From contig NZ_CADDWI010000013.1 in the NCBI RefSeq assembly GCF_902809845.1, forward strand, positions 434,001 through 498,000: a stretch of 64,000 nucleotides of DNA. The letters are read 5' to 3'. Numbering within the stretch: the stretch's first letter is position 1; each line of letters opens with the position of its first letter. The notes beneath the pieces are model-generated. The model had not been told where the DNA came from, searched no databases, and worked only from the letters and a program-made list of their open reading frames with translations. Shown here one piece after another: positions 17,337 through 26,148 of the stretch. Source of the stretch: Chelativorans sp. Marseille-P2723. Lineage in GTDB: Bacteria > Pseudomonadota > Alphaproteobacteria > Rhizobiales > Rhizobiaceae. A program made the translations under genes and the position numbers.

Positions 17337-18332
17337 ATGGCCGGGAATGTCGTCGATACGCTTACCGATCCCGGCTTTCTCATCGCGCTTCTCGTGTCGA
17401 TCGCGGTCTTTGCCACCATTTTCACCATCATTCCCATAGGCGGCGGAGACACGCTGAGAGCGCGAATGAAAGCTGTTGCGCTGGAGCGGGACGAATTGAG
17501 AGCAAAGCAGCGCGCGCGCCTTGCCGCTGAAGCCGACCGGCGCCGCCGCACGGGCCTGCGCCAGGACGACGCAGCGCACATCCGAAGCATTGTCGACCGG
17601 CTGGATCTGCGTCGGGCGCTCGCCGACGAGGCGACGGCGTCCAAGCTCAGAAACGCTGGCTTCCGCGGCGATCGCCCGTTGACGAAGTTCCTCTTCTTCC
17701 GTCTCGTTCTGCCCTTCGCAGGGTTGGCGTTAGGCGCCTTCTATGTCTTCGTTCTCGACGCACTTCCCGGGCAGCCTCTCGTCATCCGCCTCTTCATCTG
17801 CATACTGGCCGCCTATGCCGGCTTCTATGCGCCGGTACTTTACGTTTCCAACAAGGCAACTCGGCGCAAGCAATCGATACAGAACGCGTGGCCGGACGCA
17901 CTGGATCTTCTCTTGATATGTGTGGAGTCCGGCATCTCCGTGGAGGCCGCTTTCCGCCGGGTTGCAGATGAGATTGGCACACAATCCATTGCGTTGGCGG
18001 AGGAATTCGTTCTGACGACGGCCGAACTCTCGTTCCTTCAGGAGCGACGGCAAGCGTATGAGAACCTTGCTAGCCGCACGGGCGTGGAGGCGGTCAAGAG
18101 CGTTACCCAGGCTCTCATTCAGGCCGAACGTTACGGTACGCCCGTCGGTCAGGCGCTGCGGGTGCTTGCCAATGAAAGCCGCGATCAGCGCATGAACGAG
18201 GCGGAGAAGAAGGCGGCGGCCCTGCCGCCGAAGCTGACCGTACCGATGATCCTTTTCTTCCTTCCGGTCCTCTTTGCGGTCATTCTCGGTCCTGCCGGAA
18301 TTCAGCTCACCCAGAATGGCGTCATGAATTAG
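17337..18332 (+). CDS. tadC: Pilus inner-membrane platform protein TadC
   Basis: A 331-residue T2SSF-domain membrane protein starting six bases after tadB. It has a membrane segment at residues 13-35, a basic cytoplasmic stretch, two central segments (residues about 120-165) and a C-terminal segment (VPMILFFLPVLFAVILGPAG). The conserved cytoplasmic part reads AWPDALDLLLICVESGISVEAAF. It is the last pilus gene seen; tadD and the pilin genes are absent here. Its stop abuts the convergent stop of the next gene with no spacing. Confidence 0.93.
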   Translation: MAGNVVDTLTDPGFLIALLVSIAVFATIFTIIPIGGGDTLRARMKAVALERDELRAKQRARLAAEADRRRRTGLRQDDAAHIRSIVDRLDLRRALADEATASKLRNAGFRGDRPLTKFLFFRLVLPFAGLALGAFYVFVLDALPGQPLVIRLFICILAAYAGFYAPVLYVSNKATRRKQSIQNAWPDALDLLLICVESGISVEAAFRRVADEIGTQSIALAEEFVLTTAELSFLQERRQAYENLASRTGVEAVKSVTQALIQAERYGTPVGQALRVLANESRDQRMNEAEKKAAALPPKLTVPMILFFLPVLFAVILGPAGIQLTQNGVMN

Positions 18333-19076
18333 CTAGACGTCGCCAGTGGCAGCGGCAGCGGCGATGCGATCGCGCCTCTCCTCACGCGCAGAGATCATCT
18401 TGTACAGATGCACCATCATCGCCGCCGCAAAAAGCGGTGTCAGCAGATTGAGCAGCGGGACAGACAGGAAGGCAGAGATTACGAAACCGGCAAGGAACAC
18501 CGTGGCCGAATGACGGCGGCGCAGGGCCTTCGCCTCGGCCTCGGTGCGAAAGCGCATTGCAGCAAATTCAAAGAATTCGCGGCTGAGCAGATAAGCGTTC
18601 ACCACGAAGAAGGCGATAAGATTTACCCCGGGCACGAGAAGCAGGAGTAGCGCCACCATATTGCCGAGCACGACCACGCCGAAAAATTTCAGCGACAGGA
18701 CAATGCCGCGCAAAAGTGGCACGGCAACCCCTGGCGGATCCTGCGGGTAGCTTTGCCTTTCCACCGCTTCGGCAACATCGTCGAGAAAGATGCCGGCAAC
18801 AATCGCCGTCACCGGCGCGATAAGCAGGGCAAGGGCCAAGGCGAGCCCGATCCCGGCGACAATGGCGGCAAGAAGCCCGAGCCAGCCAGCCCAGGCCGGC
18901 AGGCCCGGCATCAGCGCCTCGAGCCAGGGCAGCGCGAATGCTTCGAATAGTTCCTTAAGGGCCACCCACAAGCCTGCGAGGATAAGGAGCGTCAGGCCCA
19001 GTGACTTGTATAGGGCAGAGCGGAAAGGCGGCGAGAAAAGCTGCCTGGCAGCGGCGCGCGCAGCATCGAAGATCAT
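18333..19076 (-). CDS. EI24/CysZ-like membrane protein
   Basis: A 247-residue protein with four to six hydrophobic segments and the EI24/CysZ domain organisation (SLGLTLLILAGLWVALKELF, LALALALLIAPVTAIVAGIFLDD, VFLAGFVISAFLSVPLLNLLTP). The ATG at 19076 is chosen because AGGAGAGGGG lies just upstream; a longer frame from 19136 lacks such a site. CysZ transports sulfate in enterobacteria, but nothing nearby supports sulfur metabolism, so the substrate is unknown. It is convergent with tadC. Confidence 0.8.
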   Translation of the reverse strand: MIFDAARAAARQLFSPPFRSALYKSLGLTLLILAGLWVALKELFEAFALPWLEALMPGLPAWAGWLGLLAAIVAGIGLALALALLIAPVTAIVAGIFLDDVAEAVERQSYPQDPPGVAVPLLRGIVLSLKFFGVVVLGNMVALLLLLVPGVNLIAFFVVNAYLLSREFFEFAAMRFRTEAEAKALRRRHSATVFLAGFVISAFLSVPLLNLLTPLFAAAMMVHLYKMISAREERRDRIAAAAATGDV

Positions 19077-19230
19077 AACGGACCCCTCTCCTGGCAATAG
19101 GCCTCTTTTGCCAGATATGCACAAGGCTGCATACACGCAAGCGAGCGCATCCTTCGTATTTGCAAAACCGGTGGAAGGCGTTAAACCCCCGGCGGGCTCG
19201 GACGCTTAAGGTTCCAACGCGGAGATATTC

Positions 19231-20223
19231 ATGAGCGATTACGACGTTCTGTGCATTGGCAATGCCATCGTCGACATCATCTCGCGCTGCGATGACGCGT
19301 TTCTTGTCGAGAACGGTATCATCAAGGGCGCGATGAACCTGATTGATGTCGACCGCTCAGAACTTCTCCATCAGCGCATGGGCCCCGCCATCGAGACCTC
19401 CGGCGGAAGTGCGGGCAACACCGCCGCCGGGGTTGCAAGTTTCGGCGCTAGGGCCGCCTTCTTCGGAAAAGTCTCGAACGACCAGCTCGGCACGATCTAC
19501 AGGCATGACATCCGGGCGCAAGGCGTTGCTTTCGATACGACGGCTCTCGACGGAAACCCTCCCACGGCACGTTCCATGATCTTCGTCACGCCGGATGGCG
19601 AGCGCTCCATGAACACCTATCTCGGGGCTTGCATGGAGCTCGGGCCGGAAGACGTGGAAGAGGAAAAGGTCCGCGCTTCCAGGATTACCTATTTCGAAGG
19701 TTATCTGTGGGATCCGCCCCTCGCCAAGGAAGCAATCCGGAAAACAGCGGCAATCGCACATGCAGCGGGACGCGAGGTGTCGATGACGCTTTCCGATCCT
19801 TTCTGCGTAGACCGCTATCGCGAGGAGTTCCTGGAACTGATGCGCTCCGGCACGGTCGACTTCGTTTTCGCCAATGAGCATGAACTCATTTCGCTGTACC
19901 AGACGTCTTCCTTAGAGACTGCCCTTGCCGCGCTTAGAGGCGATTGCAAGTTCGGTGTCGTCACGCGCTCGGAACGCGGCTCCATCGTCATCCGTGGGGA
20001 TGAGACCATCGCTGTCGATCCCGAAAGAGTCGACACGGTGGTCGATACGACCGGCGCCGGTGATCTTTACGCGGCAGGGTTTCTCTTCGGCTACACCAAG
20101 GGGCTCAGCCTGGCTGATTGCGGCCGGCTTGGCTCGCTCGCGGCCGGGCTAGTCATCCAGCAGGTCGGCCCGCGCTTGCAGACAAGCCTGAAGCACGCCG
20201 GCCAGCAGGCGGGGCTTATCTAG
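19231..20223 (+). CDS. PfkB family carbohydrate/adenosine kinase
   Basis: A 330-residue ribokinase-fold kinase. The N-terminal glycine motif region (SGGSAGNTAAGVASFGARAA, residues about 53-72) and the PfkB C-terminal signature with catalytic Asp (VDTTGAGDLYAAGFLFG, near 272-288) are intact. GGAGATATTC precedes the ATG. Rhizobial orthologues are usually annotated as adenosine kinase, which would place it in purine salvage. A sugar substrate cannot be ruled out from sequence alone. It is apparently monocistronic. Confidence 0.88.
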   Translation: MSDYDVLCIGNAIVDIISRCDDAFLVENGIIKGAMNLIDVDRSELLHQRMGPAIETSGGSAGNTAAGVASFGARAAFFGKVSNDQLGTIYRHDIRAQGVAFDTTALDGNPPTARSMIFVTPDGERSMNTYLGACMELGPEDVEEEKVRASRITYFEGYLWDPPLAKEAIRKTAAIAHAAGREVSMTLSDPFCVDRYREEFLELMRSGTVDFVFANEHELISLYQTSSLETALAALRGDCKFGVVTRSERGSIVIRGDETIAVDPERVDTVVDTTGAGDLYAAGFLFGYTKGLSLADCGRLGSLAAGLVIQQVGPRLQTSLKHAGQQAGLI

Positions 20224-20394
20224 CATCCAGGCGTGACCAGTCCGCAAGCCGTTCAGGTTCGTCTTCAAACTGCCGGATAAAGCAGTCTTGGGTACGTCCA
20301 GTGCTTCACGTCATGTCGGAGATTGGCAAGAGCCTTCTTGCGGTTCAACCCAAACGGTGCATCACTGGTACTGGGCTCACTGTTTGGAGGGGAC

Positions 20395-20844
20395 ATGTTC
20401 ACCGACCTCTTGCTTGCCATTCTGCACCATCTGTTGATGTTCCTGCTTGCGGGAACGCTGGCTGGCGAATTCGTCCTGATGCGCAAGGGCCTTGCAGGGA
20501 GGAACCTGTCGATCCTTGCCCACCTTGACCGCGTGTTTGGAGCGGTCGCGCTTACACTTGTCCTTGTGGGCGTTGGCCGGGTCATCTACGGCCTGAAGGG
20601 CTGGGAGTTCTACGTCGCCAACCATGCCTTCTGGGGCAAGATGGCCGCCTTTCTGGCGGTTGCCCTCATCTCCATCAGGCCGACCATGAAAATCCTGCAA
20701 TGGCATCGCGCCGCGCGGCAAGCGGGGACATATGTCGTTCCAGACGTGGAGATTGCCGCCGCACGCCGTTTCCTGGTGGCCGAATTAGCCGTCTTTGCTC
20801 TGATACCCATCTTCGCAGCCATGATGGCACGCGACGTCGGCTAG
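20395..20844 (+). CDS. DUF2214 family membrane protein
   Basis: A 149-residue inner-membrane protein with four predicted helices (LLLAILHHLLMFLLAGTLAG, VFGAVALTLVLVGVGRVIYG, GKMAAFLAVALISI, FLVAELAVFALIPIFAAMMA). An early HH pair and an Arg-rich connector fit the DUF2214 family, whose function is unknown. The start at 20395 is set by GGAGGGGAC directly upstream. A longer frame from 20323 would put charged residues ahead of the first helix. Confidence 0.8.
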   Translation: MFTDLLLAILHHLLMFLLAGTLAGEFVLMRKGLAGRNLSILAHLDRVFGAVALTLVLVGVGRVIYGLKGWEFYVANHAFWGKMAAFLAVALISIRPTMKILQWHRAARQAGTYVVPDVEIAAARRFLVAELAVFALIPIFAAMMARDVG

Positions 20845-21251
20845 CTAAAGATGTACACTTATAGGGTCATGTACCTTGAGGCTTTTGGCGCCGGCGACAT
20901 GACCATGAGGGTGGCGTGCCCCGTGCCTTGCTTAAGCTGACCCTCCCCTGCGCTGCGGGCCGCTGCGCCACCAGCGTGCAATTTTACCGCAGCAGTCCCA
21001 GCCGGCTTTGGCCGCCGGCTTCATCAGGTTTGCGCGAGTGTTCTAACTGCGCTAGGCGGGTGATCGAGGGTGATCTGCGGGGCAGTCCTCGATAGCCACG
21101 GTCCCCCTGGTTATCAGAATGACGGATCGGCGAAGCGGTCGGTCTCGTTCCCCAACTGAGCCGCGCAGCAGGGATGATGCGAAGATGGATCCTTCGCTTG
21201 GAGCCCTCGGCGGCCAGTCCGCTCCGTTGCGGGCCTGGCACTTCTTGCGCT
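20845..21251. other. 407-bp intergenic region without a recognisable gene
   Basis: No reading frame here has family resemblance or a ribosome site. A perfect 7-bp stem (AGCCGGC/GCCGGCT, 21001-21021) could end transcription of the GntR gene arriving from the right, but it has no clear U-run. The broken frames and mixed composition look like decayed coding DNA whose origin I cannot name. Confidence 0.4.
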
Positions 21252-21905
21252 TCATGCAAAAGCAGGGTCTTGGGTGGAGTACATATTCTGCATCATGCGC
21301 GCCTTGCCGCTGTAGATATGCGCCTCAAAGGAATTCCCTGCTTCAACCACATCACCCGCCATGAGGGCTTGGAGAATGCGTTCATGTTCAAAGCAGGACA
21401 TTCGCAAACCACCCGAACCTGCGACACCGCGCCTTACGAACAGCCTCATCTCCTTGGATACAGCATCATGTATCTGCTTGAGCCGCTGATTACCGGAAGC
21501 GATGAAGATAAGGTCGTGAAACGCGATGTTGAGCCGATCATATTCAGCTTCCGAATCAAGGTCGCGCAACTTTGTCATCTGACTCTGATATTCGCGAAGT
21601 TCCTCTATCTGGGCGGTGGATGCATTGGAAGCGGCAAGCCTACCCGCTGTGGCGGATAATCCAGCCCGCACATCGTAAAGCTCTAGGATGTCGGAAACGG
21701 TTGGTTGCCGCACCACGGCACCACGGTTTTCGAGAAAGGTCACCAGCCCTTCATTTTCAAGAGATCGCAACGCTTCACGAACCACCGAGCGGCTGACACC
21801 GTGTTTCGTCGCGAGCGCATTCTCATACACACGTTGCCCGGCTCCCAGCTCGCCAGCGAGAATTGCCTGTTCGATTTGGTCCCGGATCGATGATGCCGTC
21901 GACAT
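21252..21905 (-). CDS. GntR family (FadR subfamily) transcriptional regulator
   Basis: A 217-residue regulator. The N-terminal winged helix (SSIRDQIEQAILAGELGAGQ, VSRSVVREALRSLENEGLV, residues 4-70) is followed by an all-helical FCD domain (YDVRAGLSATAGRLAA, FHDLIFIASGN, HERILQALMAGD). The FCD His/Asp residues usually bind a metal and an organic-acid effector. The start at 21905 has GGGAG upstream. It diverges from the ABC importer operon over a 223-bp region with inverted TGTCAA/TTGACA boxes, so it probably represses the sugar-acid cluster in the absence of substrate. Confidence 0.92.
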   Translation of the reverse strand: MSTASSIRDQIEQAILAGELGAGQRVYENALATKHGVSRSVVREALRSLENEGLVTFLENRGAVVRQPTVSDILELYDVRAGLSATAGRLAASNASTAQIEELREYQSQMTKLRDLDSEAEYDRLNIAFHDLIFIASGNQRLKQIHDAVSKEMRLFVRRGVAGSGGLRMSCFEHERILQALMAGDVVEAGNSFEAHIYSGKARMMQNMYSTQDPAFA

Positions 21906-21953
21906 AAAATCTCCCTGTGAAAAGTGGCTACTATAAATTTCGTCGTTGCGCCC

Positions 21954-22028
21954 AATGTCAACAATCATAGCACAGAACTTACAGAATGCAGTCAATAAAT
22001 AGGATCAGTCGGCGATATTGTTGACATT
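21954..22028. promoter_or_regulatory. Inverted 12-bp boxes, candidate GntR operators
   Basis: AATGTCAACAAT at 21954-21965 is the exact reverse complement of ATTGTTGACATT at 22017-22028. The pair lies in the divergent region between the GntR gene and the importer operon. Their core TGTCAA/TTGACA also occurs as a palindrome before the SDR gene at 33185-33203. TTGACA is also the sigma-70 -35 consensus, so a promoter role is an alternative. Confidence 0.6.
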
Positions 22029-22128
22029 AAGCGCTTATTTTTTTCAGATTGACGACAATTCCGCTTGACGTGCTTTTCAGCAGCTACTACCCCTTCCGTG
22101 TCAGGAGAGTAGCCCAGGGAGGGGTGTC

Positions 22129-23157
22129 ATGATGAATTTCGCTTTCACTCGTGCGTGCGGCGTTTTGGCTGGAGCCGTGATGATGGCATCGGCTGCTTCA
22201 GCCCAGGTCTCGGAGAGCGAGATGGAGGCGCTGGCCGCAGCGGCGCGTGAAGAAGGCACGATGACCTTCTACACGTCCTCCAGCGAGGCCACCGTTGCGA
22301 TCCTGGTTGAGGCGTTTCAGAAAGAATATCCAGGCATCAACGTCAATGTGCTGCGGTTGCCTTCAGGCGCGCTCAATACCCGTTACGGCAACGAGGTTGC
22401 GTCCTCCGTCTATGAGGCCGATCTGTTCAATTCCGCTACCACCGACCTTTTCGAAGTGCACGAAGATTGGTGGCAGCCCATGACCGAGGAGCTGATTCCG
22501 AATCTGGTGCATTGGCCTGAGTCCGCGAAGACAAAGAATTACCTTCATGCATCCTTTTCGGAGCACGGGCTGGTATACAACACAGAGTTGCTTCAGGATC
22601 CTCCGACAAGTTGGGAAGATATCCTTGACGAGCGCTACACTGGGCGCTGTCTGATGATCGATCCTCGGACATCGCCCACTTTCGTCTCCTTCTATCATCT
22701 GCTGCGCGTCTCCTATGGAGACGAGTTCCTGGTGAAGTTGCGCGAACAGAACTGCACCTTCGCGGCGGCTGGGCTGCCCGCCTCTCAAGAGGTCGGTGCG
22801 GGCGGGGCTCTGATCGGTTTTCCGGTGACGGTGTCGCAGGTGAACGAACCAAAGGCGATGGGTGCGCCGATCGACCGGGTTCGGCCCTCAAGCGGTTCCG
22901 ACATTCCTGCCCATGGCATCGTTCAATACTACGGAGTGCCCGTGAACTCGTCCCATCCGAATGCCGCACGGCTGTACCTTAACTGGTTCCTGTCCGGTGC
23001 GGCACAGCAGCTTGAATGTTCTACCGGCGGCTACTCGTCGCCTCATCCGGAAGTGGAAGGCTGCGATCCGGTTTCGGAAAAGTTTCACCCCGCACGGTTC
23101 GATATCTCGGCTGAGGAACGCGCCGAGGTGCTGAGCTTGCTTGGCGTGGATGGCTGA
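22129..23157 (+). CDS. ABC transporter substrate-binding protein, Fe3+/sugar-phosphate type
   Basis: A 342-residue periplasmic binding protein of the SBP_bac_6/AfuA-FbpA class. The signal peptide ends near ASAASAQV, and the mature protein shows GTMTFYTSSSEATVAILVEAF and EADLFNSATTDLFEVHE, typical of this class. GGAGGGG precedes the double ATG start. Members bind ferric iron, but AfuA-type members bind hexose phosphates. Linkage to sugar-acid dehydratases favours an organic anion over iron. It is the first gene of a three-gene importer operon. Confidence 0.88.
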   Translation: MMNFAFTRACGVLAGAVMMASAASAQVSESEMEALAAAAREEGTMTFYTSSSEATVAILVEAFQKEYPGINVNVLRLPSGALNTRYGNEVASSVYEADLFNSATTDLFEVHEDWWQPMTEELIPNLVHWPESAKTKNYLHASFSEHGLVYNTELLQDPPTSWEDILDERYTGRCLMIDPRTSPTFVSFYHLLRVSYGDEFLVKLREQNCTFAAAGLPASQEVGAGGALIGFPVTVSQVNEPKAMGAPIDRVRPSSGSDIPAHGIVQYYGVPVNSSHPNAARLYLNWFLSGAAQQLECSTGGYSSPHPEVEGCDPVSEKFHPARFDISAEERAEVLSLLGVDG

Positions 23158-23163
23158 AGCGTC

Positions 23164-24351
23164 ATGAGCGAGACCCTGGCACGCAACTCTGTGTATGCAT
23201 CCGATGTAGTCCGCGAGGTTGCAGCACAGTCCGTCAGCACCATCGAGGTCCGGGGACTGATGAAGCGCTTCCGCCGTTCCGGCGGAGGCGAGGTCGTGCC
23301 GGTGAATGACGTCAATCTTACAGTCGGACAGCAGGAGATGGTGGTCCTCCTCGGGCCCAGCGGTTGTGGAAAGACGACGCTCTTGCGGTGCGTAGCTGGT
23401 CTGGAGCGGCCAGACAGTGGCGAAATATCCATAGCCGGAGAACTGGTTTATTCATCGGCGCGGGAGACCTTCCTTCCGCCCAACCGGCGGCCGGCGAGCA
23501 TGATCTTTCAGTCCTATGCTCTATGGCCGCATATGAGCGTTCATCAGAACGTGGCATATCCTCTTGAGGCCCGAGGGATGAAGCGCTCCGACATCGATAA
23601 GCGGGTGTCGCGCACTCTGCAAATGGTCGGGCTGGCTGGATTGGAGGCAAGCCATCCGGGGCAAATCAGCGGCGGACAGCAGCAGCGCGTGGCGCTTGCC
23701 CGCGCCGTTGTCGGCGATTCGCGCGTAATACTCTTCGATGAACCCTTGTCCAATGTAGATGCCAAGGTGCGTGAGCAGTTGCGCCTTGAAATCAGATCGA
23801 TGCAGAAACGACTTGGGTTCTCCGGTCTTTATGTAACGCACGATCAGACTGAGGCGATGGCCATCGCCGACCGCATCGCGGTCATCGATCGCGGCCGGAT
23901 CGTGCAACTTGCTGATCCAGAAACCATCTACGACAATCCGGCCTCGCTCTATGTGGCGGATTTTGTTGGCACCGCGAATACTTGGGCGGGGACGGTGGTC
24001 GGCTGCGAAGCGGGAAAAGCGCGGGTGGATACAGCCTTCGGCCCGGTCGAGGCGGTCTGCGATAAGAGCGGTCAGGCGCCGGCAAACGGCGCCCGTGTGA
24101 CGCTCATGTGCCGCCCTGAAAGGATCAGCTTGCTGGCGCAGGGTGAGAACGCCGCAAATACTGTGCAGGCAAAGGTCATCGCGCGGGAGTTTCTCGGAGC
24201 ACATCGCGAAATCTTAGTAGAGGCAGGCGGGACGATGTTGCGCGTATGGGCCGACCGCCGTCAGCAGTTGAGCGAAGGCGAGACGGTCACACTCAGCCTC
24301 GATCCCGAATTCGTGCTGCTGTTTTCAGCCGAAGGAGGGCGGCGCCAATGA
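23164..24351 (+). CDS. ABC transporter ATP-binding protein, FbpC/PotA type
   Basis: A 395-residue ATPase. It has Walker A GPSGCGKTTLLR (near residue 63), a Q-loop at FQSYALWPHM, the signature ISGGQQQRVALARA, Walker B VILFDEPLSNVDAK and an H-loop in YVTHDQTEAMAIAD. A C-terminal TOBE-type domain follows (from about 285). It energises the downstream permease. Six bases separate it from the binding-protein gene, and its TGA overlaps the permease ATG. Confidence 0.94.
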   Translation: MSETLARNSVYASDVVREVAAQSVSTIEVRGLMKRFRRSGGGEVVPVNDVNLTVGQQEMVVLLGPSGCGKTTLLRCVAGLERPDSGEISIAGELVYSSARETFLPPNRRPASMIFQSYALWPHMSVHQNVAYPLEARGMKRSDIDKRVSRTLQMVGLAGLEASHPGQISGGQQQRVALARAVVGDSRVILFDEPLSNVDAKVREQLRLEIRSMQKRLGFSGLYVTHDQTEAMAIADRIAVIDRGRIVQLADPETIYDNPASLYVADFVGTANTWAGTVVGCEAGKARVDTAFGPVEAVCDKSGQAPANGARVTLMCRPERISLLAQGENAANTVQAKVIAREFLGAHREILVEAGGTMLRVWADRRQQLSEGETVTLSLDPEFVLLFSAEGGRRQ

Positions 24352-26120
24352 AGGCGCAGATCGGGCAGCGTTTCTCCGGAACAGGCAGTCCTGCCACACC
24401 TATCATCTCCAAGGGAACGCTTGAGCGGATCCCCTTCTTTGCCATTCTCTCCTGGTCCCTGGCCGGCCTGATGCTCTTCCTGATCGTGTATCCGGTCGGA
24501 TGGGGAATCATCAGGGCGTTTACTAAAGGGGGCGAGATTGACCTTTCCTCCTTCGCTGCCACATTGACTGCGCCATGGCTGCCCCGAGTCCTGTTCAACA
24601 CTCTTGCGGCGGTTGTATGCGGCGGCGCGCTGGCGCTCGTCACCGCATCAATATTTGCCTGGCTGAACGAACGGACTGACGCCCGACTTGGTATCGTGGG
24701 CGACCTCCTGCCCCTCATCCCCCTTCTTCTGCCGACGGTGGCTCTGGCAATTGGCTGGATCTTTCTCGGCTCGCCCACCGTCGGTTTCATCAACAGATGG
24801 CTGGATCTGACAATCAACCAGCTCGGTCTCGGTATCCGCGTCAATATCCAGACCTGGGGCGGCCTGATCTTCGTCTATGCCCTCTATTTTGTCCCTTATG
24901 TCTATGTCATTGTCGCCTCCGCCTTGCGAAACATCGACGGTTCGCTGGAAGAGGCATCCCGTGCGAGCGGGGCCGGGCTGTTCATGACCATGAGGCGTGT
25001 GTCTCTACCCGCTATCCGGCCAGCCCTCATCGGCGCGATGCTTCTGATAACCATGGTCGGCATGTCGCTCTATTCGGTTCCGGCGATCATCGCCACCCGC
25101 GCCAATATCGACATCCTTTCGGTGCGCATCATTCAGACGATGACCAACGAGTATCCGCCGCGCACCGACGAGGCGGTAAGCCTTGCCAGCCTGCTTCTCG
25201 TATTCATCTTTGCCGTTTGGACGTTGCACCGGCGGGTTGTCAGCAAAGGGCATTACGCCCAGATTTCCGGCAAGAGCAACCGCCAGGCCGCGATTCTGCT
25301 CGGCGCATGGAAATGGCCAGCCCGGCTTGTCATGATCGGCTATCTTGCGATTACCTCGATCCTTCCGGTTTTTGCGCTCGTCATAGTCTCGTTGCAGCCT
25401 TTCTGGAGCCCTCGCATCTCCTGGTCCTCGCTGACGCTGGCGCATTATGAGCGCATCCTGTTCACGAAGCAGCTTACCCAAAAAGCGCTGTTCGACAGCC
25501 TGCTGCTTGGCGTTACCGGAGGCGTGACGGCAATGGTCATCGCGGGCATACTTGCGCTCTATATCCGCCGCAACGCGTCCTCTGGACCAATCGTGGACGG
25601 CGTCACCAAGTTTCCCGCCGCGTTCTCGCATGTCGTGATTGGCATCGGGTTCCTTGTCGCCTTCAGCGGGCCGCCGCTTCATCTTGCAGGAACGCTGCTG
25701 ATCCTTTTCCTGGCCTACATCGTCATGTACCTGCCGGAAGCCTCGATTGCCGCAAGTTCGGCATTCGCGCAGGTCGGCAAGGAGCTGGTGGAAGCCTCTG
25801 AAGTGGCGGGCGCCGGGGAGGCTCGTACCTTCCGGAAGATCATCATGCCGCTGACACTGCCGGGGATGCTTTCCGGCGCCGCGCTGGTGTTCGTGTTGAT
25901 GATCGGCGAGCTGACGGCCTCCTCGATGCTCGCAGGCGTCCGCTATCCGGTAATCGGTTTCGTGATCATCGATATCTGGGAATCCGGGCAATTCGGCGAA
26001 CTGGCGGCCGTGGCCACCACCATCACCGTGCTGGCAAGTGCCGTGATCGCTTCGGTGTTCGGGTGGATGCATTATTACCGCCGCCGGCATGGGCTAGGCG
26101 CGCAGAAGGCGCAAGCATGA
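24348..26120 (+). CDS. ABC transporter permease, FbpB-type fused double permease
   Basis: A 590-residue permease with about twelve membrane segments in two homologous halves. Each has an EAA-type loop: LEEASRASGAGLFMTMRRVSLP in the first half, and near ELVEASEVAGAGEARTFRKI in the second. The start is the ATG at 24348, which overlaps the ATPase stop (ATGA); a longer frame from 24246 lies inside the ATPase gene and is not credible. It forms the entire membrane channel of the importer. Confidence 0.93.
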   Translation: MKAQIGQRFSGTGSPATPIISKGTLERIPFFAILSWSLAGLMLFLIVYPVGWGIIRAFTKGGEIDLSSFAATLTAPWLPRVLFNTLAAVVCGGALALVTASIFAWLNERTDARLGIVGDLLPLIPLLLPTVALAIGWIFLGSPTVGFINRWLDLTINQLGLGIRVNIQTWGGLIFVYALYFVPYVYVIVASALRNIDGSLEEASRASGAGLFMTMRRVSLPAIRPALIGAMLLITMVGMSLYSVPAIIATRANIDILSVRIIQTMTNEYPPRTDEAVSLASLLLVFIFAVWTLHRRVVSKGHYAQISGKSNRQAAILLGAWKWPARLVMIGYLAITSILPVFALVIVSLQPFWSPRISWSSLTLAHYERILFTKQLTQKALFDSLLLGVTGGVTAMVIAGILALYIRRNASSGPIVDGVTKFPAAFSHVVIGIGFLVAFSGPPLHLAGTLLILFLAYIVMYLPEASIAASSAFAQVGKELVEASEVAGAGEARTFRKIIMPLTLPGMLSGAALVFVLMIGELTASSMLAGVRYPVIGFVIIDIWESGQFGELAAVATTITVLASAVIASVFGWMHYYRRRHGLGAQKAQA

Positions 26121-26148
26121 CCATTTCCGGTGCAAGGACGGATAGCCA

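Noticed and set aside
20984-21259. 91-codon minus-strand frame downstream of the GntR gene
   Set aside because: No ribosome site, no family resemblance, overlaps the GntR 3' end and contains a hairpin; treated as non-coding.
24246-24347. Extension of the permease into the ATPase gene
   Set aside because: Those codons are out of frame with the ATPase and unlike permease N-termini; the ATGA overlap at 24348 is the better start.
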